A DNA stretch of 21,556 nt from Thermoleophilia bacterium (GCA_014534415.1 JACVRM010000018.1:1-21556), one strand, 5' to 3'; positions 1 through 7,215 are shown, numbered from the stretch's first letter. Made by a program: numbers and translations. The notes: generated from the sequence alone by a model not told the origin.

Positions 1-906
1 CAGCACGAGATCCGCGACGCCTACACGTTGCAAGGACCTGTCTACGAGGAGTGGGCCCGGTTCGTCTGGGGCATCGTCACCGAGGGCGAGCTCGGGATCT
101 CCTTCGTCAACCGCCGGCCGGTCAGCGAGCTGATCCTCTCTGCCGCTCCGGTGACGGCCTCGCTCATCGTCGGCGGCGCGATCCTCTGGATGCTGCTCGC
201 GATTCCGCTCGGGATCCTCTCGGGGCTGCGGCCACGTTCCCTGCTCGACCGAGCAGGAATGGTGTTCGTCCTCATAGGCGTCTCGACGCACCCGGTCTGG
301 CTCGGTCTGATGTTCCGCTACCTCTTCTCGGCCCGGCTCGGCTGGGCCCCGCCCGCCGGCTACTGCGACCTGATCGACCCGCAGGGAAGCTGCGGCGGCC
401 CGCGACCGTGGTTCTCGCACCTGATTCTCCCGTGGTTCACGTTCGCGCTCCTGTTCGCGGCGCTCTACGTCCGCATGATTCGCGCCAGCGTCATGGAGAC
501 CGTCCAGGAGGACTACGTCCGCACCGCGTATGCGAAAGGCGCGTCGCGCTCGCTCGTCATCCGCCGCCACATCCTGCGCAACGCCATGCTGCCGGTCGTC
601 GCGATGCTCAGCGTCGACATGTCCGTCGCCATCGCCGGGCCGGTCGGCAGCGTGGTTTTCGTGGAGCGCGTCTTCGGACTTCCCGGGATCGGCTCGCTCG
701 CGCTCGAGAGCCTGCCGCGGCGCGACGCTCCGGTCATCCTGGGCGTCGTGGTGTCCGTGATGATCGTCGTGCTCGTCTTGAATCTGATCGCCGATCTCGT
801 CTATTCGGTGATCGACCCGCGCATCCACCGGACCGGGCAGGCCCATGACCCGGAGGAGCGGCGCGTCACCGGTCCGGAACCCACGCCGGTCGCGGAGAGC
901 GCGTAG
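1..906 (+). CDS. ABC transporter permease, DppB/OppB family (5' end cut by window)
   Basis: This is the inner-membrane permease of a peptide/nickel/oligopeptide-type ABC importer. The reading frame is open from base 1, so the first membrane helix and true start lie outside the window; 301 residues are visible. The segment ELGISFVNRRPVSELI and the following hydrophobic stretches match the region just before helix 2 of DppB proteins. A cytoplasmic EAA loop is clear at about visible residues 173-199 (YAKGAS followed by RNAMLPV); it docks on the ATPase. At least five membrane segments are seen. In usual operons DppB is followed by DppC and the ATPases. Here the next gene is a thioredoxin starting on the very next base, so the partners must be upstream or elsewhere. 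The substrate cannot be told from sequence. The family call is firm. Confidence 0.93.
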   Translation, partial: QHEIRDAYTLQGPVYEEWARFVWGIVTEGELGISFVNRRPVSELILSAAPVTASLIVGGAILWMLLAIPLGILSGLRPRSLLDRAGMVFVLIGVSTHPVWLGLMFRYLFSARLGWAPPAGYCDLIDPQGSCGGPRPWFSHLILPWFTFALLFAALYVRMIRASVMETVQEDYVRTAYAKGASRSLVIRRHILRNAMLPVVAMLSVDMSVAIAGPVGSVVFVERVFGLPGIGSLALESLPRRDAPVILGVVVSVMIVVLVLNLIADLVYSVIDPRIHRTGQAHDPEERRVTGPEPTPVAESA

Positions 907-1233
907 GTGCGCTCCGTCAGCGACGAGACGTTCGAGGCCGAGGTGCTCGCGGCCGAGCGGCCCGTCGTGGTCGATTTCTGGGCGCCGTGGTGCCGGCCGT
1001 GCAAGGCGATCGAGCCGCTGTTCGCGCAACTGGCGGCCGAGCTCGCCGGTCGCGTCGAGTTCGTGCGCATGGACGTCGACGCCAACCCGCTGACGGCAGC
1101 GCGCTACGGCGTCCTGGCGCTTCCGACTGCGATGCTGTTCGCCGGCGGGCAGCCGCGCGCGACGGTCGCCGGAGCGCGCCCCCGCCCCGACTACGAGCGG
1201 GCGTGGGCGCGGTGGCTAGAGGCGGCCGCGTAG
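907..1233 (+). CDS. Thioredoxin-like protein with WCRPC active site
   Basis: A 108-residue thioredoxin-fold protein, full family length, with no signal peptide, so probably cytoplasmic. The redox motif is WCRPC (Cys29 and Cys32) instead of the usual WCGPC, and the cis-proline follows in ALPTAML (Pro73). It would reduce disulfides in client proteins; the Arg between the cysteines should shift its redox potential or partner choice. The GTG start lies immediately after the permease stop, with a GGAGAG ribosome site about seven bases before it, so it is probably co-transcribed and coupled with the permease. Its last 18 bases overlap the end of the convergent mannosyltransferase gene. The specific client is unknown. 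Confidence 0.92.
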   Translation: MRSVSDETFEAEVLAAERPVVVDFWAPWCRPCKAIEPLFAQLAAELAGRVEFVRMDVDANPLTAARYGVLALPTAMLFAGGQPRATVAGARPRPDYERAWARWLEAAA

Positions 1234-1932
1234 CGCCGCCAGCCGGAGCGCGGGCACCTTCCAGACGGCCTCGAGCACGATTGCGCGGCTCATCTTCGAG
1301 CCGCCCGTCTCGCGGTCGACGAACGTGATCGGCATCTCGACCACGCGGAAGCCGGCGCGCGCCGCTCGGAACGTGGTCTCGATCTGAAACGCGTACCCGA
1401 GCGAGCGGATCGCGCCCAGATCGATCCGCTCGAGCACGGCGCGGCGATAGCACTTGAAGCCCCCGGTCAGGTCACGGATGCCGAGGCCGAGCAGAAGCTG
1501 GGCGTATACCGAGCCGCCGCGCGAGATCGCTCGGCGCGCGAGCCCCCAGTTCCGGACTCCGCCGCCCTCTACGTAGCGGGACCCGAGTACGAGGTCGGCG
1601 TCCTGCGCGGCCGCGATGAGGCGGGGGACGTCGGCCGGCGAGTGCGAGAAGTCGCAATCCATCTCGAGCACCAGTTCGGCTCCCCGCCCCAGCGCGCGCC
1701 GGAAGCCGGCCAGGTAAGCCGGCCCGAGACCCCGTTTGGCCGGCCGGTGAAGGACGTCGACGAACGGCAGCTCGCGCGCCAGCCGCTCGGCGACCTGACC
1801 GGTCCCGTCCGGCGAGCGATCGTCGATCACGAGGACGCCGTCGTCCGGCCCGAGCACCTCGCCGAGCGCGCGCAGCATCGGCTCGATGTTCTCGCGCTCG
1901 TTGTACGTGGGCAGGCAGACGACCGCGCGCAC
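1216..1932 (-). CDS. Polyprenyl-phosphate mannosyltransferase-like GT2 enzyme (dolichol-phosphate mannose synthase/Ppm1 type)
   Basis: A 238-residue family 2 glycosyltransferase. It shows the N-terminal LPTYNERENI signature, the nucleotide-binding DDRSPDGTG at 37-45, the metal-binding DxD in MDCDFSH (91-97), and the RETGGSKMS acceptor-side motif (207-215) typical of dolichol- or polyprenyl-phosphate mannose synthases. It is expected to move mannose from GDP-mannose onto polyprenyl phosphate at the inner face of the membrane, giving a donor for glycan or lipoglycan assembly. It lacks the C-terminal membrane helices seen in some members and the Lnt domain fused in mycobacterial Ppm1. The start is GTG with no strong ribosome site. 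The sugar specificity is inferred from the family. Confidence 0.9.
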   Translation of the reverse strand: MRAVVCLPTYNERENIEPMLRALGEVLGPDDGVLVIDDRSPDGTGQVAERLARELPFVDVLHRPAKRGLGPAYLAGFRRALGRGAELVLEMDCDFSHSPADVPRLIAAAQDADLVLGSRYVEGGGVRNWGLARRAISRGGSVYAQLLLGLGIRDLTGGFKCYRRAVLERIDLGAIRSLGYAFQIETTFRAARAGFRVVEMPITFVDRETGGSKMSRAIVLEAVWKVPALRLAALRGRL

Positions 1933-1996
1933 GCCAGGAGTTTTGCGCGCGAGCCCGCCACGAGGGTCAGTCGCCGAGCGACAGACGCTCCGTGCC

Positions 1997-2002
1997 TATC
2001 AT
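1997..2002 (+). promoter_or_regulatory. -10 box for polX, leaderless arrangement
   Basis: TATCAT fits TANNNT and stands six bases before the GTG at 2009, so transcription would begin at or next to the start codon. No Shine-Dalgarno sequence precedes this GTG. No convincing -35 hexamer is seen at 16-18 bases upstream. It helps decide the polX start. Confidence 0.55.
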
Positions 2003-2008
2003 CGGCGC

Positions 2009-3703
2009 GTGGCGACGACGCTACCGCGCAACGCTGACGTCGCCGACCAGTTCGAGCTCCTCGCCGACCTCCTCGAACTGGAGGGGACGGACATGTTCCA
2101 GGTCCTCGCGTACCGCCGGGCCGCTTCGCTGATCCGCGAGACGCCGCGCCCGATCGCCGAGCTCGCGCTGGCCGGCCGCGCGAAGGAGCTGCCCGGAATC
2201 GGTGCCACCATCGAGGGCAAGATCGTCCAGATCGCCGAGGTCGGCGAGATGGAGGCGCTGACGAAGCGCAAGCAGCGCGTCCCGCCGGAAGTCGTCTCGT
2301 TCATGCGTCTGCCGGGCCTCGGCCCCAAGACGGTCCGGCGCATCTGGCAGGAGCTCGGCGTCACGACGGTCGACGAGCTGAGGCGGGCGGCCGAGCTCGA
2401 GCAGCTTCGTACACTGCGCGGGCTCGGGGCGAAGACGGAGGAGAACGTGCTCCGCGCCCTCGCCGCGAAACCCGCCGGCCCGCCGCGCACGCTGCTCGGC
2501 GCGGCACTCCCGGCGCTGCTCGCGGTCGTGGCGGTGCTCCGTGACCACCCAGCTGCCGAGCTCGTCTGCGAGGCGGGCAGCGCGCGCCGCCGCCGGGAGA
2601 CGGTGCGGGACCTGGACATCATCGCCACGGCGAGCGACCCGAAGGCGTTGACCGCGTACCTGACCCAGCTCGAGTGGGTGGCCGAGGTCTCCGCCCACGG
2701 GCCCACGAAGGCGACGGTCGTCTCGCAGAACGGCCTGCGCTTCGACCTGCGCGTCGTGCCTCCGCACTCGTACGGGAACCTCCTCCAGCACTTCACGGGT
2801 TCGAAGCACCACAACGTCGCGCTGCGCGAGGACGCCGTGCGCCGTGGCCTGTCGGTCTCCGAGTACGGCGTCCAAGACGTCGAGACTCGGGAGGTCTTCC
2901 AGACACGCTCCGAAGAGGAGCTCTACGCATACCTCGGCTACCAGTTCATACCGCCGGAGCTTCGCGAGAACCGCGGTGAACTCGAGGCCGCACGGCGCGG
3001 CGGGCTACCCGCCCGCCTGGTCGAGCACGGCGACCTGCGCGGCGACCTGCACACGCACACGAACTGGTCGGACGGGCGGAACACCGTCGAGGAGATGGCC
3101 GTAGCCGCGCGCGAGCGCGGCTACGAGTACCTCGCGATCTGCGACCATGCTCAGCGCCTGCGCGGCGGCGGGCTCGAGCGCCAGGCGGCAGAGATCGAGG
3201 CTTTGCGCGAGCGCGTCGAGCCGCTGCGGCTGCTGCGCGGCGTCGAGGTCAACGTCCGCGCCGACGGCTCTCTCGACGTCTCCGACGACGAGCTTGCGGG
3301 CTGCGACTGGGTCGTCGCGTCCGTGCACTCCGGCTTCGACCGAGATCCGACGGGTCGCATCGTCGCCGCGATGCAGAACCCGCACGTCGACTGCATCGGG
3401 CATCCGACCGGTCGCAAGATCAACAGGCGCGAGCCGGCGGACGTGGACGTAACCCGGCTGATCGAGAGCGCGCTCGCCACGGGCACTGCGCTCGAGATCA
3501 ACTCGCAGCCGGACCGTCTCGACCTCATCGACGCTCACGCCCGCGCTGCTGCCGAGGCGGGCGTGCGCGTCGTCGTCAACAGCGACGGGCACGGCATCGA
3601 GACGCTTCAGTACGTCGAGCTCGGAATTGCGCAGGCGCGCCGCGGGTGGCTGACGGCCGACCAGGTGCTGAACACGCGGCCGTGGCCCGAGATCGCCCCG
3701 TGA
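2009..3703 (+). CDS. polX: DNA polymerase/3'-5' exonuclease PolX (pol beta-like plus PHP domain)
   Basis: A 564-residue family X repair polymerase, full family length. The N-terminal 8-kDa-like region (1-50) is followed by helix-hairpin-helix motifs at ELPGIGATIEGKI (60-72), LPGLGPKTVRRIW (101-113) and RGLGAKTEENV (137-147). The nucleotidyl-transfer motif is GSARRRRETVRDLD with Asp201 and Asp203; the third Asp is in RFDLRV (246). A C-terminal PHP metal-dependent exonuclease/phosphoesterase domain carries HTH (348-350), CDH (378-380), SVH (438-440), GHPTGR (464-469) and NSDGH (524-528). It probably fills short gaps in base-excision repair. I chose the GTG at 2009, not the longer open frame beginning at 1886, because the extension overlaps the divergent gene, has no family similarity, and a -10 box sits just before this GTG. 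Confidence 0.95.
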   Translation: MATTLPRNADVADQFELLADLLELEGTDMFQVLAYRRAASLIRETPRPIAELALAGRAKELPGIGATIEGKIVQIAEVGEMEALTKRKQRVPPEVVSFMRLPGLGPKTVRRIWQELGVTTVDELRRAAELEQLRTLRGLGAKTEENVLRALAAKPAGPPRTLLGAALPALLAVVAVLRDHPAAELVCEAGSARRRRETVRDLDIIATASDPKALTAYLTQLEWVAEVSAHGPTKATVVSQNGLRFDLRVVPPHSYGNLLQHFTGSKHHNVALREDAVRRGLSVSEYGVQDVETREVFQTRSEEELYAYLGYQFIPPELRENRGELEAARRGGLPARLVEHGDLRGDLHTHTNWSDGRNTVEEMAVAARERGYEYLAICDHAQRLRGGGLERQAAEIEALRERVEPLRLLRGVEVNVRADGSLDVSDDELAGCDWVVASVHSGFDRDPTGRIVAAMQNPHVDCIGHPTGRKINRREPADVDVTRLIESALATGTALEINSQPDRLDLIDAHARAAAEAGVRVVVNSDGHGIETLQYVELGIAQARRGWLTADQVLNTRPWPEIAP

Positions 3704-3716
3704 GGCGCTCGCCGCG

Positions 3717-4430
3717 CTAGAGGCAGCGGAGCAGCTCGACGACCCCGGCCGGGCCGCGGACGACGAGATCGGCGGCCGGGGCGAGCGCGTCAGGCATCTC
3801 GGCGGAGGCGACCGCCACCGCCACGCCCAGCTCGAGATCGCGCAGGGCGCGGAACGCGTCGAGGTCGGTCGTGTCGTCACCCGCGTAGAGCGCGCGCCGG
3901 AGCCTCCGCTCGTCCAGCAGCCGCCGGACGGCCGTCCCCTTGTCGCTCGCGAGCGGCGGGCGCAGCTCCAGCACCATGCGGCCGAAGCGCGCGTCGATCT
4001 CCTCGGCTCGCGCCCGCTCGGCGACGCCCTCCAGGAATGCGCGGGCCGCAGCGAGATCGGGACTCGTCCGGTAGTGGAACGAAAGCGTCACGCCTTTGTC
4101 CTCCACGGGCCAGGCGACCGTCTCGGCGAAGTGGACGAGCCGCTCGCGCCACGCGGGCGCCGCAGGATCGAGCTCGAGCCCGTGAGCGCCGACGTAGCGG
4201 AGGCCGTCCACGCCGACGACGCGGGCGGCGTCGGCTCCGGCTCGCCCGCTGACGCACGCCACGAGGGCATACCGGCCGGCAAGCCGCTGCAACTCGCGCC
4301 GAGTCTCGTCCGGCACGCGCGCTTCCTCCGGCCGGTCGACGATAGGCGCGAGCGTTCCGTCTACGTCCAGGACGATCGCCGCGAGCTCCGGCCGCGCCGC
4401 CAGGCGGGCCACGATCGGCGGCACCTCCAC
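3717..4430 (-). CDS. otsB: Trehalose-6-phosphate phosphatase (HAD superfamily)
   Basis: A 237-residue HAD-type phosphatase that should convert trehalose-6-phosphate to trehalose, a compatible solute for osmotic and drying stress. Motif I is LDVDGTLAPI with nucleophile Asp22 and acid/base Asp24; motif II is in CVSGR (59-63); the substrate region includes LSFHYR (116-121) and RPPLASDKGTAV with Lys164; motif IV is YAGDDTTDLDAF (182-193). Length and motif order fit OtsB. No OtsA lies next to it. The frame stays open into the divergent carrier gene, but homology begins near EVPPIVARLAARPELAAIVL. I therefore place the start at the GTG at 4430 (a second GTG is at 4424). A TATCGT box stands eight bases upstream. 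The end is 13 bases from the convergent polX stop. Confidence 0.92.
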   Translation of the reverse strand: MEVPPIVARLAARPELAAIVLDVDGTLAPIVDRPEEARVPDETRRELQRLAGRYALVACVSGRAGADAARVVGVDGLRYVGAHGLELDPAAPAWRERLVHFAETVAWPVEDKGVTLSFHYRTSPDLAAARAFLEGVAERARAEEIDARFGRMVLELRPPLASDKGTAVRRLLDERRLRRALYAGDDTTDLDAFRALRDLELGVAVAVASAEMPDALAPAADLVVRGPAGVVELLRCL

Positions 4431-4437
4431 AGCGCCG

Positions 4438-4444
4438 TACGATA
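4438..4444. promoter_or_regulatory. Overlapping divergent -10 boxes between otsB and the split carrier genes
   Basis: The heptamer TACGATA reads as TACGAT on the plus strand (4438-4443), six bases before the GTG at 4450, and as TATCGT on the minus strand (4444-4439), eight bases before the GTG at 4430. Both fit TANNNT at leaderless spacing. The two start codons are only 19 bases apart, so both promoters must share this DNA. Seen directly; the promoter function is inferred. Confidence 0.5.
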
Positions 4445-4449
4445 CGCCC

Positions 4450-4794
4450 GTGCGGCTGGTCGCCATCGGCGTCACCGCCGGCGCGTTCTCGGCGCTGTTC
4501 GGCGTCGGCGGCGGAATCATCATCGTGCCGCTGCTCGTCGTCGCGGCGGGCTTCGGCGAGCGACCGGCGACCGGCACATCGCTCGCCGCAATCGGTCTCA
4601 TCGCGCTCGCCGGCACCGTGCTCTACGCCCTCCGTGGGCACGTGGAGCCTGGTCACGCGGCGCTCGTCGGCCTGCCGGCCGCCCTCGGCGCGGTCGGCGG
4701 AGCGGCACTCCAGCAACGAATCGGAACGCGGGTGCTCCTCCTGGGGTTCGCGGCGCTCCTCGCGGTCATCGGCGTCCGCCTGCTCGTCGCGTGA
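4450..4794 (+). CDS. TauE/SafE-type permease, first half-size subunit
   Basis: A 114-residue, very hydrophobic protein with about four membrane helices. It shows the family motif FGVGGGIIIVPLL (17-29) and the following ATGTSLAAI segment. TauE/SafE (DUF81) carriers move sulfonates, sulfite/sulfoacetate or other organic anions and are normally about 250 residues with two repeated halves. This gene encodes just one half, and the next gene encodes the other. Its stop overlaps the next start (GTGA at 4791-4794), a sign of coupled translation and equal amounts. The start is a GTG placed six bases after a -10 box, with no ribosome site. The substrate is unknown. A broken single gene is unlikely because both parts are clean and have good motifs. 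Confidence 0.88.
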   Translation: MRLVAIGVTAGAFSALFGVGGGIIIVPLLVVAAGFGERPATGTSLAAIGLIALAGTVLYALRGHVEPGHAALVGLPAALGAVGGAALQQRIGTRVLLLGFAALLAVIGVRLLVA

Positions 4795-5186
4795 CGACAG
4801 TCGTGATCGCGCTCGCGGCGGGGCTTGCAGCAGGCGTGGCCGCCGGCTTGTTCGGCATCGGCGGCGGGATTCTCTTCGTACCCGTCCTGACGCTCGGGCT
4901 CGGGCTCTCGCAGCTCGAAGGAGAGGCAACCTCCCTGCTCGCGATCCTGCCGACGGTCGCGGCAGGCACCTGGCGGCAGCACCGCTACGGCAACGTCCGC
5001 TGGCGCACCGCGCTCGTGATCGGCGTGGCGGCCCTGGCGGGCGTCGAGGTGGGCATCCGGATCGCCGAAGCGCTCCCCGAGGACACGCTGCGTCGGCTGT
5101 TCGGAGCCCTGATGCTCGTGGTCGCGGCGCAGCTCTTCTGGAGCGCGACGCGGCGAGGCAACCGTTTCGGCGAACTTGGCCGATAA
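4791..5186 (+). CDS. TauE/SafE-type permease, second half-size subunit
   Basis: A 131-residue membrane protein, the partner of the preceding gene. It repeats the same pattern: FGIGGGILFVPVL (21-33), EGEATSLLAI, then a helix pair and the GNVRW turn, with a charged C-terminal tail (ATRRGNRFGELGR). The two products probably assemble as a heterodimer that equals one full-length TauE/SafE carrier, although homo-oligomers are possible. The GTG start at 4791 is inside the GTGA overlap; the open frame extends far upstream but there it is antisense to otsB and not family-like. The TAA stop lies inside the -10 box of the next gene. Confidence 0.85.
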   Translation: MTTVVIALAAGLAAGVAAGLFGIGGGILFVPVLTLGLGLSQLEGEATSLLAILPTVAAGTWRQHRYGNVRWRTALVIGVAALAGVEVGIRIAEALPEDTLRRLFGALMLVVAAQLFWSATRRGNRFGELGR

Positions 5187-5187
5187 T
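5182..5187 (+). promoter_or_regulatory. -10 box for the M23 peptidase gene, overlapping a stop codon
   Basis: GATAAT, one base from the classic TATAAT, lies six bases before the GTG at 5194. The TAA stop of the preceding carrier gene (5184-5186) is embedded in it. This gives the peptidase its own leaderless start despite the gap of only seven bases. Confidence 0.5.
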
Positions 5188-5193
5188 GCAGGT

Positions 5194-6666
5194 GTGGCGC
5201 GGAAATCAGGCCTAGCCGCCGCATTCCTCGTGACCCTGCTCGTCGCCGTCGGGCCGGGCGCGTCGTCGCCTCGCGCGACCATCGCCCCGTCGGCGCAGGC
5301 TTCTGCGTATGCCGTTCAGGTGATCGTGCCGGGGGCGGCAGGCGTGTCCTCGGCCCCCGTTTCGGCGCCGCCCGATAGAACCGCGACAGGCTCCTTCTCG
5401 TACGGGGCAGGTGCCGTCACGGCCGGGTCGGTCAGCGCCAGCGCAGTTGCGAGACGCGCCGCTCCGGTCACCGCGAGCGCCGGCGCGGACATCAACGGCC
5501 TCTCGCTCTTCGGCGGTGAGATCACCGCCGACTCGATCGCGGCGCGCGCTCGGGCCACGGCGACGGCGAAGTCCAGCTCGGGCCAGACGGCCGGCAGCCT
5601 GGTGAGTGGGCTTCAGGCACTCGGACAGGCGGTCAGCTCGGCACCGGGGACAACCGTCGTTCTCGCCGACTGGGGGTTGCTGACCGTGATGGGAGGGTCG
5701 TCGGCGTCCTCGAGGACGGGTGGCGTCCCGGGCCACCGGACCTCGGTGCTCGCGCTGCACGTCCGGCTGACGTCCGAGCACGGCGGCCTCCCGGCGGGCA
5801 CCGACATCTTCGTCGGCCACGCCGAAGCGACGGTGCAGGCGGGCACGCCGCCCGCGGCCGCCAAGCCTGCTCCGCAGCCGGCCGAGTCGCCGCCGCTGCC
5901 GCCGCTACCGAGGCGCAAGGTTGCCAAGCCCGCCGGCCCGACCCGGGCGCCGGGGCTGAGCGTGGTGGTGCCACGCCGGACGCCGCCCACCGTCCAGCCG
6001 AAGCTGACGGCCGGCGGCTACGTCTTCCCGGTCTACGGCCCGGTCTCGTGGAGCGACACGTTCGGGGCCGCGCGCGCGGCGCCCGTCACGTGGCACCACG
6101 GCGTGGATATCTTCGCGCCGCTCGGTGCGCCGATTCTCGCGGTAGCCGACGGGACGCTCTTCTCGGTCGGATGGAACGACATCGGCGGCCTGCGTCTCTG
6201 GCTGCGCGACGGCGAGGGCAACGAGTTCTACTACGCGCACCTCTCGGCGTTCGCGACGGGCGCCGTGGACGGCGCACAGGTTCGCGCCGGCCAGGTGATC
6301 GGCTTCAACGGTGCGACGGGCGACGCCGAGGGCACGCCGTACCACCTGCACTTCGAGATCCACCCGGTCTCGATGCTCTACCTCGGTTACGACGGGGCGG
6401 TGAACCCGACGAAGTACCTGCTTGCGTGGCAGAAGCTCAGGGACGTTCCGATCGAGGGCGTGATCGGCTGGGCGCTGCCGCTCGCGCCCGGCAGCCTGGC
6501 GCCGAAGCCGGGCGCGATCCTCCTGCAAGCCTCGGACATCTCGAGCGCGAGCGGACTCGACCCGGCCTCGCTTCGTCGCGCGCTGCGCGGCCCGCCAGCG
6601 GCGCTCACGGAGGGCTCGCTCGCGCGCCCGCTGACCGGTCAGCCGGCGAGTCCCGGCGCCGGCTAG
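5194..6666 (+). CDS. Exported M23-family metallopeptidase with N-terminal surface domain
   Basis: A 490-residue secreted protein. Residues 1-25 form a signal peptide (positive RK, then a hydrophobic run ending near GASS). Residues 35-215 are Ala/Ser/Gly/Val-rich and look like a choice-of-anchor-type beta domain (ASAYAVQV, then INGLSLFGGEITADSI). A Pro/Ala/Lys-rich linker (215-270) leads to the M23 (LytM-like) domain at about 275-410. Zinc ligands and catalytic residues are visible: HHGVD (His301, Asp305), YYAHLS (His349) and YHLHFEIHP (His384, His386). It probably cuts peptidoglycan cross-links or regulates such cutting. The start is the GTG at 5194; the TTG at 5176 is upstream of the -10 box. 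Its TAG stop shares the CTAG at 6663-6666 with the convergent gene. Confidence 0.9.
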   Translation: MARKSGLAAAFLVTLLVAVGPGASSPRATIAPSAQASAYAVQVIVPGAAGVSSAPVSAPPDRTATGSFSYGAGAVTAGSVSASAVARRAAPVTASAGADINGLSLFGGEITADSIAARARATATAKSSSGQTAGSLVSGLQALGQAVSSAPGTTVVLADWGLLTVMGGSSASSRTGGVPGHRTSVLALHVRLTSEHGGLPAGTDIFVGHAEATVQAGTPPAAAKPAPQPAESPPLPPLPRRKVAKPAGPTRAPGLSVVVPRRTPPTVQPKLTAGGYVFPVYGPVSWSDTFGAARAAPVTWHHGVDIFAPLGAPILAVADGTLFSVGWNDIGGLRLWLRDGEGNEFYYAHLSAFATGAVDGAQVRAGQVIGFNGATGDAEGTPYHLHFEIHPVSMLYLGYDGAVNPTKYLLAWQKLRDVPIEGVIGWALPLAPGSLAPKPGAILLQASDISSASGLDPASLRRALRGPPAALTEGSLARPLTGQPASPGAG

Positions 6667-7094
6667 GGCGAGTTGGTGCTCACCTCGCTCGTCTCGCTGA
6701 CGTCGCTGCCGTAGTCCTCGCCTCCGCCGAAGAGCCCGCGCAGCCATTCGCGCGTGGCCTCGCCCGTAAGCGGGTTGAAGAGGAGTCCGGCGACGATGCC
6801 GGCGAGCAGCAATGTGTTCCGGGCCTTGTGGCTCTCTTTCCCCTGCACGCGCTCGGCCGCAGTCCGCAGGTCGTCGATCGCGCGGCGGAGGTTGTCCTGA
6901 ACGTCCTTGTCCGTTGCGACTCGGGTCGCGACGGTTGTCACACCGCGGTTGCCGACCAGGTCGTCGTAGATCTCGCGCGCGGCGGCGAGCGCGTCGCGCA
7001 GGTTGTCGCGCACTTCGTCGTCCTTGAGCGCACGCTCGACGTAGGGCTTCATCGTCCGACTTCTGTCGGAGATGCGATCGCGTGTCGTGGCCAT
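6663..7094 (-). CDS. YtxH-like small helical membrane protein, function unknown
   Basis: A 143-residue protein. Residues 1-90 are charged and helical and hold two copies of a short pattern: DDEVRDNLRDALAAAR and DKDVQDNLRRAIDDLR. A single membrane segment follows (NTLLLAGIVAGLLFNPLTG, about 93-111), then a short acidic Ser/Glu tail. The GLLFNPLTGEATR pattern resembles the membrane edge of YtxH-type stress proteins (GLL-APxSGxxxR), but similarity is limited to that. ATG at 7094 is chosen because AAGGAGG precedes it at good spacing; the open frame extends further upstream without support. A possible stress-sigma promoter lies at 7124-7149. No enzymatic motif is seen. Confidence 0.82.
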   Translation of the reverse strand: MATTRDRISDRSRTMKPYVERALKDDEVRDNLRDALAAAREIYDDLVGNRGVTTVATRVATDKDVQDNLRRAIDDLRTAAERVQGKESHKARNTLLLAGIVAGLLFNPLTGEATREWLRGLFGGGEDYGSDVSETSEVSTNSP

Positions 7095-7123
7095 CCGTTC
7101 CCTCCTTGCGGTTTTCTTCGCTT

Positions 7124-7149
7124 CTATCCGAGCATCCTCGCCCGCAAAC
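7124..7149 (-). promoter_or_regulatory. Possible alternative-sigma (SigB/SigF-like) promoter
   Basis: On the minus strand GTTTGC and GGATAG are separated by 14 bases and lie about 30 bases before the ATG at 7094. This resembles the general-stress sigma pattern GTTT-N12-17-GGGTAT with two mismatches in the second box. It fits a stress-type membrane protein downstream. Tentative. Confidence 0.3.
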
Positions 7150-7162
7150 GCTACGCCTCCTC

Positions 7163-7192
7163 TTGACTCGGCGTCGGCGGAGCGGTTAGCGT
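7163..7192 (+). promoter_or_regulatory. Sigma-70-type promoter of the MMPL gene
   Basis: The -35 box TTGACT (7163-7168) and -10 box TAGCGT (7187-7192) are 18 bases apart. This is the best -35/-10 pair in the window. Transcription would begin near 7199-7200, giving a leader of about 43 bases with a Shine-Dalgarno site, unlike most genes here. Confidence 0.6.
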
Positions 7193-7199
7193 GAAACGG

Positions 7200-7215
7200 G
7201 TTAGTAGGAACTAAC
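7200..7215 (+). promoter_or_regulatory. Operator-like palindrome at the MMPL transcription start
   Basis: GTTAGTAGGAACTAAC is a perfect inverted repeat with six-base arms and a four-base centre. It begins at the predicted transcription start and ends 27 bases before the ATG. Size, symmetry and place fit a TetR- or MarR-type repressor site. No regulator gene is adjacent, so the repressor would be encoded elsewhere. Confidence 0.6.

Noticed and set aside
4450..5186. Carrier as a single gene broken by a frameshift
   Set aside because: The junction is a clean GTGA stop/start overlap and each half begins and ends at natural domain borders.
6048..7166. Plus-strand frame running from the M23 gene into the YtxH-like gene
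   Set aside because: It is an off-frame shadow of M23 and then antisense to the YtxH-like gene; Arg-rich and without a start signal.
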